From: Trueperaceae bacterium
Lineage (GTDB): Bacteria > Deinococcota > Deinococci > Deinococcales > Trueperaceae
DNA: 10,871 bases
NCBI GenBank assembly: GCA_007122815.1
Contig: SKSV01000436.1
Location: 1-10,871, forward strand
Direction of reading: 5' to 3'
Both the position numbers and the translations under genes were made by a program. The first letter of the stretch is position 1. Each line of letters opens with the position of its first letter. The notes under the pieces were generated by a model. The model ran no database searches. It saw nothing but the letters and a program-made list of their open reading frames with translations, and had not been told where the DNA came from. Positions 4,604 to 10,871 of the stretch are shown one piece after another.

Positions 4604-6682
4604 GTGAGCGCCTTCGACCTGTTCGATCCCGAACTCTACTTCAACCGCGAGCTTGCCTGGCTCTCGTTCAACGAGCGCGTGCTGGACGAAGCGCTCGACC
4701 GCGACAACCCCCTGCTGGAGAGGTTGAAGTTCCTCGCTATCGTGGGCTCGAACCTCGACGAGTTCATGATGATCCGCTACGCGGGCCTCAAGGAGCAGCA
4801 GGCTGCAGGCATCGAGAAGCGCTCTTTCGACGGCATGACGGTGGAGGAGCAGCTCGCGGCCGTACGGAAGCGCGTGCATCCGATGGTCCTGTTGCACCGC
4901 CAGGCACTGCGCGACGAAGTGCTGCCGAGCCTGGAGCGCCAGGGCGTGCGGATCGTGCCGATCAGCGAACTGTCGGCGGGTGAGCACGAGGTCGTGGACC
5001 GCTTCTTCGATCACGAGCTCTTCCCCGTGCTCACTCCCTTGGCCGTCGACGCCTCGCACCCGTTCCCGCGCCTCCCGAACCTCTCCTTCTCACTGCTGCT
5101 GCAACTCTTCGACGAGCTCAGCGGAGAGGAGCGCACCGCCGTGGTGCAGGTGCCTTCGGTGCTGCCGCGCTTCGTGCGCCTCCCAGGTCCCGACCAGCGT
5201 TTCGTGATCCTCGAGGACGTGATCCGAGCCAAGGTCTCAGCGCTCTTCCCCGGCCACGTCGTGCGCAGCGTTCACGGCTTCCGGGTCACCCGCAACGCCG
5301 ACATCGAGATCGCCGAGGACGAGGCCGACGACCTGCTACACGTCATCGAGGACGAGGTCCGCCGGCGCCGCTGGGGAGACGCGGTGCGGCTCGAGGTGAT
5401 AGCGGACATGCCCTCGCAATGGCGCGAGCACCTGCGGCACACGTTGTTGCTCGAGCCTGGCGACGTGTACGAGGTCCCGAACCACCTCAACGTCTCGGAC
5501 TTCATGGAGTTGGCGCAGCTCGATCGGCCCGACCTGCGCGACCCGCCCTTCGTGAGCCGCCTGCCGACCGAGTACCGTCAGGCTGGAGGGGTCTACGAGG
5601 CCATCCGGCGGCAGGACGTGCTGGTCCATCACCCCTTCCACGCCTTCGATGCGGTGCTGCAGCTGTTGGAGGAGGCCGTCGACGACCCGGACGTGCTCGC
5701 GATCAAGCAGACCCTGTACCGGGTAGGGAGCCGCTCTCCGGTGGTGGCAGCGCTCGCGCGGGCGGCTGGGAACGGCAAGCTGGTGACCGCGCTCGTGGAG
5801 CTCAAGGCGCGCTTCGACGAGGAGAACAACATCGTCTGGGCCCGCGAGCTCGAGGCCGCTGGAGTTCACGTGGTGTACGGCTTCGCGCGACTCAAGACGC
5901 ACTGCAAGGCGCTCCTCGTGGTGCGCCGGGAGCGGGAGCCGGGCGGCGGTAGCGTCATCCGCCGCTACGTCCACCTGGGCACCGGGAACTACAACCCTGC
6001 CACCGCAGCGCTGTACACGGACTTCGGCATGCTGACGTGCGACGAGGAGATCGGCGCCGACGTCTCCGACATGTTCAACCTGCTGACCGGCTTCAGCACG
6101 CAGAGTAGTTGGCGCAAGCTTTGGGTGGCGCCGAAGACGCTCAGGGAGGAGTTGCTCTCGGCCATAGAGCGCGAGGCGGAGCACGCCCGCGCGGGACGTC
6201 CCGCGGCGATCTTCGCGAAGATGAACAGCCTCGTCGACCCCGAGGTGATCCGCGCTCTGTACTCGGCGTCGAGGGCGGGCGTGCCGATCCAGCTCATCAT
6301 CCGCGGCATCTGCTGCTTGCGGCCCGCGGTGCCGGGCGTGTCCGAGACGATCCGCGTGCGCAGCGTCGTCGGGCGCTTCCTGGAGCACTCCCGCGTGACG
6401 TGGTTCCGCGACGGTGGCCGAGACACCATGATGGTGGGCTCGGCGGATTGGATGCAGCGCAACCTTGACGCCCGCGTGGAGGCGGTCTTCCCCGTTGAGG
6501 ACCCTCGGCTGCAACGCAAGCTGCGCCAGGTGCTCGACCTGCAGTGGCGCGACACCGTCAAAGGACGTGAACTGCACTCTGACGGCGTCTACCGTCGTGT
6601 GCCTCGGAAGCGCGGCCAGCGCAAGCTGAACTCCCAACAGCGTCTGCTGGAGCTCTCGGCCAAGCGCATGGCACAGTCGTGA
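4604..6682 (+). CDS. ppk1: Polyphosphate kinase 1
   Basis: A 692-residue protein, the full length of PPK1, which reversibly makes long-chain polyphosphate from ATP and passes through a phosphohistidine. The N-terminal domain opens with LYFNRELAWLSFNERVL and IVGSNLDEFMMIR, where N50 matches the adenine-contacting Asn of the E. coli enzyme. Magnesium-binding arginines fit R373 (QTLYRVG) and R403 (LKARFDEENNI), spaced 30 apart as in E. coli R375/R405. The autophosphorylated histidine is H433 in RLKTHCK, and the second catalytic histidine is H595 in GRFLEHSRV. YVHLGTGNYNPATA and DVSDMFNLLTG are further signatures. Nothing is missing or broken. The GTG start at 4604 gives the standard N-terminus. 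It lies 39 nt after the OsmC-family gene and ends 8 nt from the stop of a convergent small gene. Polyphosphate helps with stress survival, phosphate storage and metal chelation. No exopolyphosphatase or phosphate transporter gene is in the window. Confidence 0.97.
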   Translation: MSAFDLFDPELYFNRELAWLSFNERVLDEALDRDNPLLERLKFLAIVGSNLDEFMMIRYAGLKEQQAAGIEKRSFDGMTVEEQLAAVRKRVHPMVLLHRQALRDEVLPSLERQGVRIVPISELSAGEHEVVDRFFDHELFPVLTPLAVDASHPFPRLPNLSFSLLLQLFDELSGEERTAVVQVPSVLPRFVRLPGPDQRFVILEDVIRAKVSALFPGHVVRSVHGFRVTRNADIEIAEDEADDLLHVIEDEVRRRRWGDAVRLEVIADMPSQWREHLRHTLLLEPGDVYEVPNHLNVSDFMELAQLDRPDLRDPPFVSRLPTEYRQAGGVYEAIRRQDVLVHHPFHAFDAVLQLLEEAVDDPDVLAIKQTLYRVGSRSPVVAALARAAGNGKLVTALVELKARFDEENNIVWARELEAAGVHVVYGFARLKTHCKALLVVRREREPGGGSVIRRYVHLGTGNYNPATAALYTDFGMLTCDEEIGADVSDMFNLLTGFSTQSSWRKLWVAPKTLREELLSAIEREAEHARAGRPAAIFAKMNSLVDPEVIRALYSASRAGVPIQLIIRGICCLRPAVPGVSETIRVRSVVGRFLEHSRVTWFRDGGRDTMMVGSADWMQRNLDARVEAVFPVEDPRLQRKLRQVLDLQWRDTVKGRELHSDGVYRRVPRKRGQRKLNSQQRLLELSAKRMAQS

Positions 6683-6690
6683 AGAGCCGT

Positions 6691-6945
6691 TCAGGCCTTG
6701 ATGGGTCCGGGTCCACCTCGAGGGGGTTCGCTGGCGCCAGCCTGCCCGGCCGCGAAACCCGTCTGTAGACCCATCAGGTAGCCGAGCTTGAGCATGAACA
6801 ACAGCGTCTCCTCGTCGCCGGCGGCCACCCGCTGGCGCACGTACTCGACGGTGCCCTCTGGCAGCGAGATGGCGTCGATCTCGTCGGAGTAACGAGCGCG
6901 CATCTCGGCGAGGAAGGCTTCGATCATCTTGGCGGCGTCGTCCAT
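6691..6945 (-). CDS. Small uncharacterised acidic-helical protein (84 aa)
   Basis: I do not recognise this protein. It is 84 residues: a charged helix (about 1-22, DDAAKMIEAFLAEMRARY), a loop with Leu-Pro-Glu-Gly (about 28-31), a second helix (about 32-42, VEYVRQRV), a third, more hydrophobic helix (about 43-66, EETLLFMLKLGYLMGLQTGF), and a Gly/Pro-rich tail. There is no signal peptide, no cysteine and no known catalytic motif; the last helix is probably too short and polar at its ends for a membrane anchor. It is likely a real gene. It follows fused pxpB-pxpC by 33 nt on the same strand, the neighbouring genes leave this space free, and its helices have alternating charged and hydrophobic residues. 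It may be the last gene of the operon, or it may be transcribed alone from a TACGAT 13 nt before the ATG. It ends 8 nt from the convergent ppk1. A small helical-bundle or dimeric protein is the most that can be said. Confidence 0.65.
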   Translation of the reverse strand: MDDAAKMIEAFLAEMRARYSDEIDAISLPEGTVEYVRQRVAAGDEETLLFMLKLGYLMGLQTGFAAGQAGASEPPRGGPGPIKA

Positions 6946-6958
6946 GGTTTCGCAGACG

Positions 6959-6964
6959 ATCGTA
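6959..6964 (-). promoter_or_regulatory. Possible -10 element (TACGAT) of the 84-aa gene
   Basis: On the minus strand TACGAT, preceded by G, lies 13 nt before the ATG at 6945. This is farther than at the other genes and would give a leader of about 6 nt. No Shine-Dalgarno is visible in the 33-nt gap to the preceding stop codon, which makes a separate promoter plausible. The call is weak. Confidence 0.25.
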
Positions 6965-6978
6965 CGACGCCTAGGCCG

Positions 6979-8616
6979 TCAACGCCGCCACCCGGGCGGC
7001 AGGAACCACACCTCGGTGCCGGGACCAGCCTGGGCCAGCTGCCAGAGGTCGCGTGGGTCGACGACCCCAGGAACCGCGTAGCCCCCGGTGCGGCCGCGGT
7101 CCGAGAGCAGCACGACCGGCTTGCCGTCGGCCGGCACCTGCACGGCTCCCCAGGGAACACCTTGAGAGCGCACCTCGTGCCGATCGAGGGCCAACGCGGG
7201 CCCGTCGAGTCGAGCCCCGGTACGGTCGCGGGTGTCCAGGTGCCAACTGCGCGCCATCAGCGCCTCGAGCTCGCGCGCCCCGCCCTGGGGACCTGGGTGC
7301 ACGCGCAGGTACGCCCTGTCGCCGTAGCGCGGCAGGCCCTTCCAGGGGACTTGCGCGGCGACCGGCCCGGCCGCGCCGAGCTCGTCGCCAGGGATCAAGG
7401 CGCGGCCCAAGCCGGCACGGACGTCGCTGCTAGGCACGGCTTGCAGGTCGGGATGGACCGCCTCGCGCCATGGCCATGCGACGCCGCCGGCGACGGCGAG
7501 GTAGCTCGTTCCGCCAGCGCTTCCGCTGGCAGGCCTGACGCGCAGGCTGGCGCCGCTGGTTAGGTGGAGCACGCGCCAGGTGTCGGCCGGGACGCCGCTG
7601 ACGCTGAGCCTCGCGCCTCCGCCGGTGACCACTACCTCCACCGGGCGCAGCGCCTCGAGCGTCAAGTGAGGGACTATCAACTCGACGGCGGCGCTGCGCC
7701 GGGGGGCTCCCACGATCTCCTGAGCCGCGTCGCGGGCTGCTGGGTCCAGTGCGCCGGCTTGCGCCATGCCCAGGTGTCCGACCGCCCGGCGCGGCAGAGC
7801 CTGCAGCGTCGCTGCGCCCGGCCACACCTCCACCACCCGCAGGGCCGGGTCTTCGGCGCTCAGTGGTTCAGCCTCGCCGCTCGCTGTCGCCGGCTCGCTA
7901 GGCGTGCGCGCGTGCGTGGGCTCGAAGCGGACGGTGTCTCCCCCGCCTAGCAGTGCGGGAGGAGACCTGCTTACGTCGAACAGCTTGGTGTCGGTGGTGC
8001 CGATGACCCACCATCCCCCCGGGCTGCTGCTGGGGTAGATGCCCGCCTGCCCACCGGCGATGGCCACCGCGCCCGCGGGGATGTGGGCGCTGGGCTTGTC
8101 GCGCCGCGGCAGCGAGAGTTCGGGCGGCAACCCGAGGAGGTACGGGAAGCCCGGCGTGAAGCCGATGAAGGCGACCGTGTAGACGGGCTCGGCGTGTCTC
8201 GCGATCAGCTCCTCCCACGGCATCCCGGTGGCGCGTTCGAGTTCGCCTCGCTCGGCCTGGACGCCGTACGAGACGGCTATGACGTGATGCCTCGGGGCGA
8301 GCCGAGGTGCGCTGGTCGTCACGGTGCCGGGCCGCGCATCCGGGGAAGAGCGGGTCGCGTGCAGCCAGTGGAGCACCTCCTGCTGGTCCGCGCCGGCGCG
8401 GTGCTCGGCCAGCAGCCCGGTGAAGCCGGGTATCAGGTCGTGGACGCTGCGTGGCCGATCTGTCAGCAGCTCGGCGCGGCGCTCGGCCAGGCGCAGCGCG
8501 TGCTCGGCCGACGGTTCGGCCTCGGCCTCCAGGTACACGGCGCCAGGGCCGGCCGCACGGGCCGTCCAGCCCAGCCCGCCGGCGTCCTCGAAGCGCTCCT
8601 CCTCCGGCGGCCCCAC
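6979..8616 (-). CDS. 5-oxoprolinase subunits B and C, fused (PxpB-PxpC)
   Basis: A 545-residue fusion. Residues 1 to about 235 are PxpB (KipI, AHS1 domain), with VHDLIPGFTGLLAEH, then VYTVAFIGFTPGFPYLLGLP, then IPAGAVAIAGGQAGIYPSSS and PGGWWVIGTT. A Pro/Ala/Glu-rich linker (about 236-258) leads to PxpC (KipA, AHS2 domain, 259-545), with GHLGMAQAGALDPAA, LRVHPGPQ, HLDTRDRTGARLDGPAL and GAVQVPADGKPVVLLSDRGR, then TGGY. With PxpA these subunits form the cytoplasmic ATP-dependent 5-oxoprolinase, which opens 5-oxo-L-proline to L-glutamate. In E. coli and Bacillus the two subunits are separate genes; fused forms are known and are often named 5-oxoprolinase/urea amidolyase family. There is no biotin-binding or biotin-carboxylase domain, so it is not urea carboxylase. 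The GTG start at 8616 lies one base after the pxpA stop, with no Shine-Dalgarno, which points to translational coupling. Confidence 0.93.
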   Translation of the reverse strand: MGPPEEERFEDAGGLGWTARAAGPGAVYLEAEAEPSAEHALRLAERRAELLTDRPRSVHDLIPGFTGLLAEHRAGADQQEVLHWLHATRSSPDARPGTVTTSAPRLAPRHHVIAVSYGVQAERGELERATGMPWEELIARHAEPVYTVAFIGFTPGFPYLLGLPPELSLPRRDKPSAHIPAGAVAIAGGQAGIYPSSSPGGWWVIGTTDTKLFDVSRSPPALLGGGDTVRFEPTHARTPSEPATASGEAEPLSAEDPALRVVEVWPGAATLQALPRRAVGHLGMAQAGALDPAARDAAQEIVGAPRRSAAVELIVPHLTLEALRPVEVVVTGGGARLSVSGVPADTWRVLHLTSGASLRVRPASGSAGGTSYLAVAGGVAWPWREAVHPDLQAVPSSDVRAGLGRALIPGDELGAAGPVAAQVPWKGLPRYGDRAYLRVHPGPQGGARELEALMARSWHLDTRDRTGARLDGPALALDRHEVRSQGVPWGAVQVPADGKPVVLLSDRGRTGGYAVPGVVDPRDLWQLAQAGPGTEVWFLPPGWRR

Positions 8617-8617
8617 G

Positions 8618-9376
8618 TCAGGCCGAAGCGGGCCGCAGGTCGACGCCGGCGGCTACCAAGGCGTCGCGCACCCGCCTAGCGGTGCGGACCACGGAGACAC
8701 CGTCCCCATGGAGGCAGAGCGTGGCGGGGGAGAGCCGCAACCAGCTGCCGTCAACCGCTTGCACGCTGCCGTCGCGCGCGAGCCGCACCGCGCGCTCGGC
8801 GATCTCGGCGGGGTCGGTGAGCAGCGCCCCAGGGCGGTAGCGGGGAACCAGTGCACCGTCGGGGAGGTACGCGCGGTCTAGGAACGCCTCGGGCAGGACA
8901 CGCAGGCCAGCGCCCTCGATCAGCTCCTCGGCCGTCGAGCGCGAGCGCACCATCACCGGCAAGCTGGCGTCGAACGCGGCGACAGCCTCAGCGAACGCCT
9001 CCGCAGTCGCGGGGTCCTCAGCCACCGCGTGGTAGAGCGCGCCGTGTGGCTTGACGTGCCGCAGCGGCTCACCTTCGGCGTGACATAGCGCCTGCAGCGC
9101 GCCGAGCTGGTAGAGCACGTCGTCGCGGACCTGGTTCGGCGGCAGCGCCATCGGAACGCGGCCGAAGCCTCTCAGGTCGGGATAGCTGGGATGAGCGCCG
9201 ACCGCCACGCGGTGCGTGGCCGCCAAGCGGATGGCCGCGCGCAGCGAGGAGGGGTCACCCGCGTGGAAGCCGCACGCCAGGTTCACGGATGTGAGCGACG
9301 GGACCAGCGCCGCCTCGTCGGCCACCTGCCAGCGTCCGTACGACTCGCCGAGGTCGCCGTTCAGGTCGATGACCAT
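8618..9376 (-). CDS. pxpA: 5-oxoprolinase subunit A (LamB/YcsF family)
   Basis: A 252-residue protein, the usual length of PxpA, a cytoplasmic subunit of 5-oxoprolinase with a deacetylase-like barrel. All family signatures are present: DLNGDLGES at residues 4-12, VNLACGFHAGDPSS at 31-44, VGAHPSYPDLRGFGR at 59-73, VKPHGALYHAV at 108-118, DRAYLPDGALVPR near 167-179, and CLHGD at 221-225. The acidic and histidine residues of these motifs form the presumed active site. It is preceded by the ABC ATPase gene (41-nt gap) and followed after one base by fused pxpB-pxpC, so the full enzyme is encoded in adjacent genes. The start at 9376 gives the canonical N-terminus. Upstream, TAGGAT ends 6 nt before the ATG; the AGGA inside it could also act as a Shine-Dalgarno 7 nt away, so internal promoter and ribosome site cannot be separated by eye. 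Confidence 0.95.
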   Translation of the reverse strand: MVIDLNGDLGESYGRWQVADEAALVPSLTSVNLACGFHAGDPSSLRAAIRLAATHRVAVGAHPSYPDLRGFGRVPMALPPNQVRDDVLYQLGALQALCHAEGEPLRHVKPHGALYHAVAEDPATAEAFAEAVAAFDASLPVMVRSRSTAEELIEGAGLRVLPEAFLDRAYLPDGALVPRYRPGALLTDPAEIAERAVRLARDGSVQAVDGSWLRLSPATLCLHGDGVSVVRTARRVRDALVAAGVDLRPASA

Positions 9377-9382
9377 GCCGTC

Positions 9383-9388
9383 ATCCTA
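9383..9388 (-). promoter_or_regulatory. TAGGAT before pxpA: internal -10 or ribosome binding site
   Basis: On the minus strand TAGGAT, preceded by G, ends 6 nt before the pxpA ATG and fits the -10 pattern of the other genes. The AGGA within it is also 7 nt from the ATG, which suits a weak Shine-Dalgarno. A 5-bp stem (9390-9394 with 9400-9404) lies just upstream in the 41-nt gap, too short to call a terminator. Confidence 0.35.
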
Positions 9389-9417
9389 CCGGCCGCGAGG
9401 GCCGACGTGCCGCCTTC

Positions 9418-10251
9418 TCAGTGCTCCAGGACGGCTCGCAGGAAGGCCTGGGTGCGCGGGTTCGACGGGGCCGTGAAGATGGTCTCGGGCGGACCCTCCT
9501 CGGCTACCTGCCCGTCGTCGAAGAACACCACCCGGTCGGCGATGTCGCGCGCGAAGCTCATCTCGTGCGTCACGATGAGCATCGCCATCTCACCCTCCTT
9601 CGCGAGCTTGCGGATGATCGAGAGGACTTCCCCGACGAGCTCTGGATCGAGCGCGCTGGTCACCTCGTCGAAGAGCATCACCTTGGGGCGCATCGCGAGC
9701 GCCCGCGCGATCGCGACGCGTTGCTTCTGGCCCCCCGAGAGCTGCGCAGGGAAGGCCTCGAGCTTGTCCCCCAGGCCCACCATGTCGAGGAGCTCCGTGG
9801 CGCGCTGCGTCGCTTCGTCCTTGCTCAGTCCCAGCACGTGGATCGGCGCCTCCGTGACGTTGCGCAGCACCCGCATGTGGGGGAAGAGGTTGAAGTGCTG
9901 GAACACCATGCCGATGTTGGTGCGCACCTTGCGAAGGTGACGCTCGTCGGCCGGTACGAGGCGCTCACCCACGCGGCGATGATAGAGCTGCTCGCCGTCG
10001 ACGATCACCTCACCCGAGTCGGGCCGCACGAGCGTCATCAGGACCCTCAGGATGGTGGTCTTGCCCGAGCCCGATGGGCCGATGATGGCCACCTTCTCGG
10101 CCGGCCCGACGTCGAAGTCGAGCTCGCGCAGCACGTGCACGTCGCCGAAGCTCTTGCTCACCTTGCGGAAGCTGACGATCGGTTCCGCGGAGGGCTTGGC
10201 GGCGCCAGCGCCGAGGTCTTGCTCGGATGCGTTGTCAGCGGTGGCGTGCAA
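9418..10251 (-). CDS. ehuA: Polar amino acid/ectoine-type ABC transporter ATPase (EhuA-like)
   Basis: A 277-residue cytoplasmic ATPase of a binding-protein-dependent importer. Walker A is GPSGSGKTT (58-66), the Q-loop glutamine is Q118 in [12 protein letters not shown], the signature is [15 protein letters not shown] (171-185), Walker B is [14 protein letters not shown] (191-204) and the H-loop histidine is H229 in VTHEMSFA. The stretch [14 protein letters not shown] with [14 protein letters not shown] resembles what I recall of EhuA, the ATPase of ectoine/hydroxyectoine uptake, more than general GlnQ; this is from memory, not a search. The TTG at 10251 is the only possible start, because an in-frame TGA lies just upstream and there is no other NTG before the domain begins. 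GGAGG sits 6 nt before it. It overlaps the permease gene by 17 nt and is followed by pxpA. The first 22 residues are a non-conserved, Ala/Ser-rich extension. Given pxpABC, the real substrate could be 5-oxoproline or another cyclic amino acid. Confidence 0.88.
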   Translation of the reverse strand: MHATADNASEQDLGAGAAKPSAEPIVSFRKVSKSFGDVHVLRELDFDVGPAEKVAIIGPSGSGKTTILRVLMTLVRPDSGEVIVDGEQLYHRRVGERLVPADERHLRKVRTNIGMVFQHFNLFPHMRVLRNVTEAPIHVLGLSKDEATQRATELLDMVGLGDKLEAFPAQLSGGQKQRVAIARALAMRPKVMLFDEVTSALDPELVGEVLSIIRKLAKEGEMAMLIVTHEMSFARDIADRVVFFDDGQVAEEGPPETIFTAPSNPRTQAFLRAVLEH

Positions 10252-10871
10252 GGCGGGCCTCCAGGCGGTTCACGAGCAGGGCGGATGGGTAGGAGAGGAG
10301 GAAGAAGATCAGGCCGACCAAGGTGTAGGGTTCCACGTAGTTGAAGGAGCGCGCGCCGATGATCTTGGCGGTCTGCATCAGCTCGGTGACGGTGATGGCC
10401 GAGAGCAGCGGCGTCTCCTTGAACATGACGATGAAGTAGTTGCCGAAGGCGGGCACCATGGGCGGGATCGCTTGGGGCAGCACTATGGCGCGCCAAACGT
10501 GCGTGCGCCCGAAGTTGAGCGCCGTTGCGGCCTCCCACTGGCCCTGCTCGACGCTCGCGATGCCGGTGCGGTAGACCTCCGAGAGGTACGCCCCGTAGTG
10601 CAAGCCCAGGCCGATGACTCCCGTGGAGAAGGCGTCCAGGCGGATGCCGTACGCGGGCAGCATGAAGAAGAGCACGTACAGCTGGACGAGAAGTGGTGTG
10701 CTGCGCAGGAACTCGACCGCGAAGCCGGCTGGCCACGATACCGCTCTGGGTCCGCGGCGCAGCAGGGCGAACAGCAAACCGACGACCACCGCGACCACGA
10801 AACCTGCGACCGTCGCCTGCAGGGTTATGACCGCGGCCCTGAGGAGTTGCGGGAGGATGCTCAGCGCGAAC
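10235..10871 (-). CDS. ehuD: Amino acid/ectoine-type ABC transporter permease (EhuD-like), 5' end missing
   Basis: The frame is open to the window edge, so the first residues are missing; about 211 codons are seen, ending in TGA at 10237-10235. An internal GTG at 10798 is not the start, since upstream codons ([20 protein letters not shown]) are the typical first helix of HisM/GlnP-type permeases. The protein is an inner-membrane channel subunit with several helices. The coupling motif is clear: [20 protein letters not shown], then [13 protein letters not shown], then the conserved [16 protein letters not shown]. The [16 protein letters not shown] stretch is also typical. Wording around [19 protein letters not shown] and QAIPPMVPA recalls EhuD of ectoine uptake. 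It shares a 17-nt overlap with the ATPase gene. A second permease and the binding protein would be expected beyond the window edge. Substrate uncertain. Confidence 0.87.
   Translation of the reverse strand, partial: FALSILPQLLRAAVITLQATVAGFVVAVVVGLLFALLRRGPRAVSWPAGFAVEFLRSTPLLVQLYVLFFMLPAYGIRLDAFSTGVIGLGLHYGAYLSEVYRTGIASVEQGQWEAATALNFGRTHVWRAIVLPQAIPPMVPAFGNYFIVMFKETPLLSAITVTELMQTAKIIGARSFNYVEPYTLVGLIFFLLSYPSALLVNRLEARLARHR
10258..10262 (-). promoter_or_regulatory. Shine-Dalgarno GGAGG for the ATPase TTG start
   Basis: On the minus strand GGAGG, inside the permease gene, stands 6 nt before the TTG at 10251. It decides this unusual start. It is also the clearest well-spaced Shine-Dalgarno in the window and belongs to a gene inside an operon, in contrast to the first genes. 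Confidence 0.7.

Noticed and set aside
5336..6637. A 433-codon open frame on the minus strand opposite ppk1
   Set aside because: It lies fully antisense to ppk1, whose catalytic residues are all intact. Long antisense frames are expected in GC-rich codon usage, and the product is His/Arg/Ala-rich with no domain.
6979..8616. Urea carboxylase or allophanate hydrolase
   Set aside because: The AHS1/AHS2 domains are shared with those enzymes, but no biotin carboxylase, biotinyl or amidase domain is present, and pxpA is adjacent.
7053..8881. Several plus-strand frames of 90-200 codons opposite the pxp genes
   Set aside because: All lie antisense to pxpA and pxpB-pxpC, which keep full family motifs over their whole length.
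1..10871. Transposon, phage, CRISPR array or tRNA
   Set aside because: No transposase or integrase motif, no regularly spaced repeats, and no tRNA-like cloverleaf or CCA end was found by eye on either strand.

Overview
The window is GC-rich (about two thirds by eye), gene-dense and wholly bacterial chromosomal housekeeping or accessory DNA. It holds ten protein genes and no RNA gene, insertion sequence or CRISPR array. The best taxonomic guess is Deinococcota (Deinococcus/Truepera-like). The main reason is that most starts lie 5-13 nt downstream of a G-TANNNT element and lack a well-placed Shine-Dalgarno. This fits the leaderless transcription known in Deinococcus. The assignment is an inference.

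Left part (1-3307): the 3' end of a DMT/EamA-family exporter gene with a terminator-like hairpin; a MarR-family regulator; and, convergent to it across a shared 14-bp hairpin, a secreted CueP-type copper-binding protein. A 12-helix MFS transporter is divergent from cueP. The 122-bp cueP/MFS divergent region holds an 11-bp-period direct repeat and a perfect 10-bp inverted repeat that abuts the MFS -35.

Middle (3308-6682): 5-formyltetrahydrofolate cyclo-ligase (minus) ends back to back with the MFS gene. Divergent from it are an OsmC/Ohr-family protein with an odd Ala/Pro/Asp/Glu-rich tail and polyphosphate kinase ppk1, whose catalytic residues are all visible.

Right part (6691-10871, all minus): an apparent operon, in transcription order a permease (cut by the window end), its ATPase, pxpA, a fused pxpB-pxpC, and an unrecognised 84-residue protein. 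The ABC genes look like the EhuD/EhuA branch (ectoine/hydroxyectoine uptake), but the enzymes beside them are the ATP-dependent 5-oxoprolinase, which opens 5-oxoproline to glutamate. The simplest joint reading is an import-and-hydrolysis route for pyroglutamate or a similar cyclic amino acid, feeding glutamate metabolism.

Nothing here is a clearly new kind of system. The items most worth checking are the consistent leaderless promoter element, the Ehu-like transporter joined to PxpABC, and the regulatory structure between cueP and the MFS gene.
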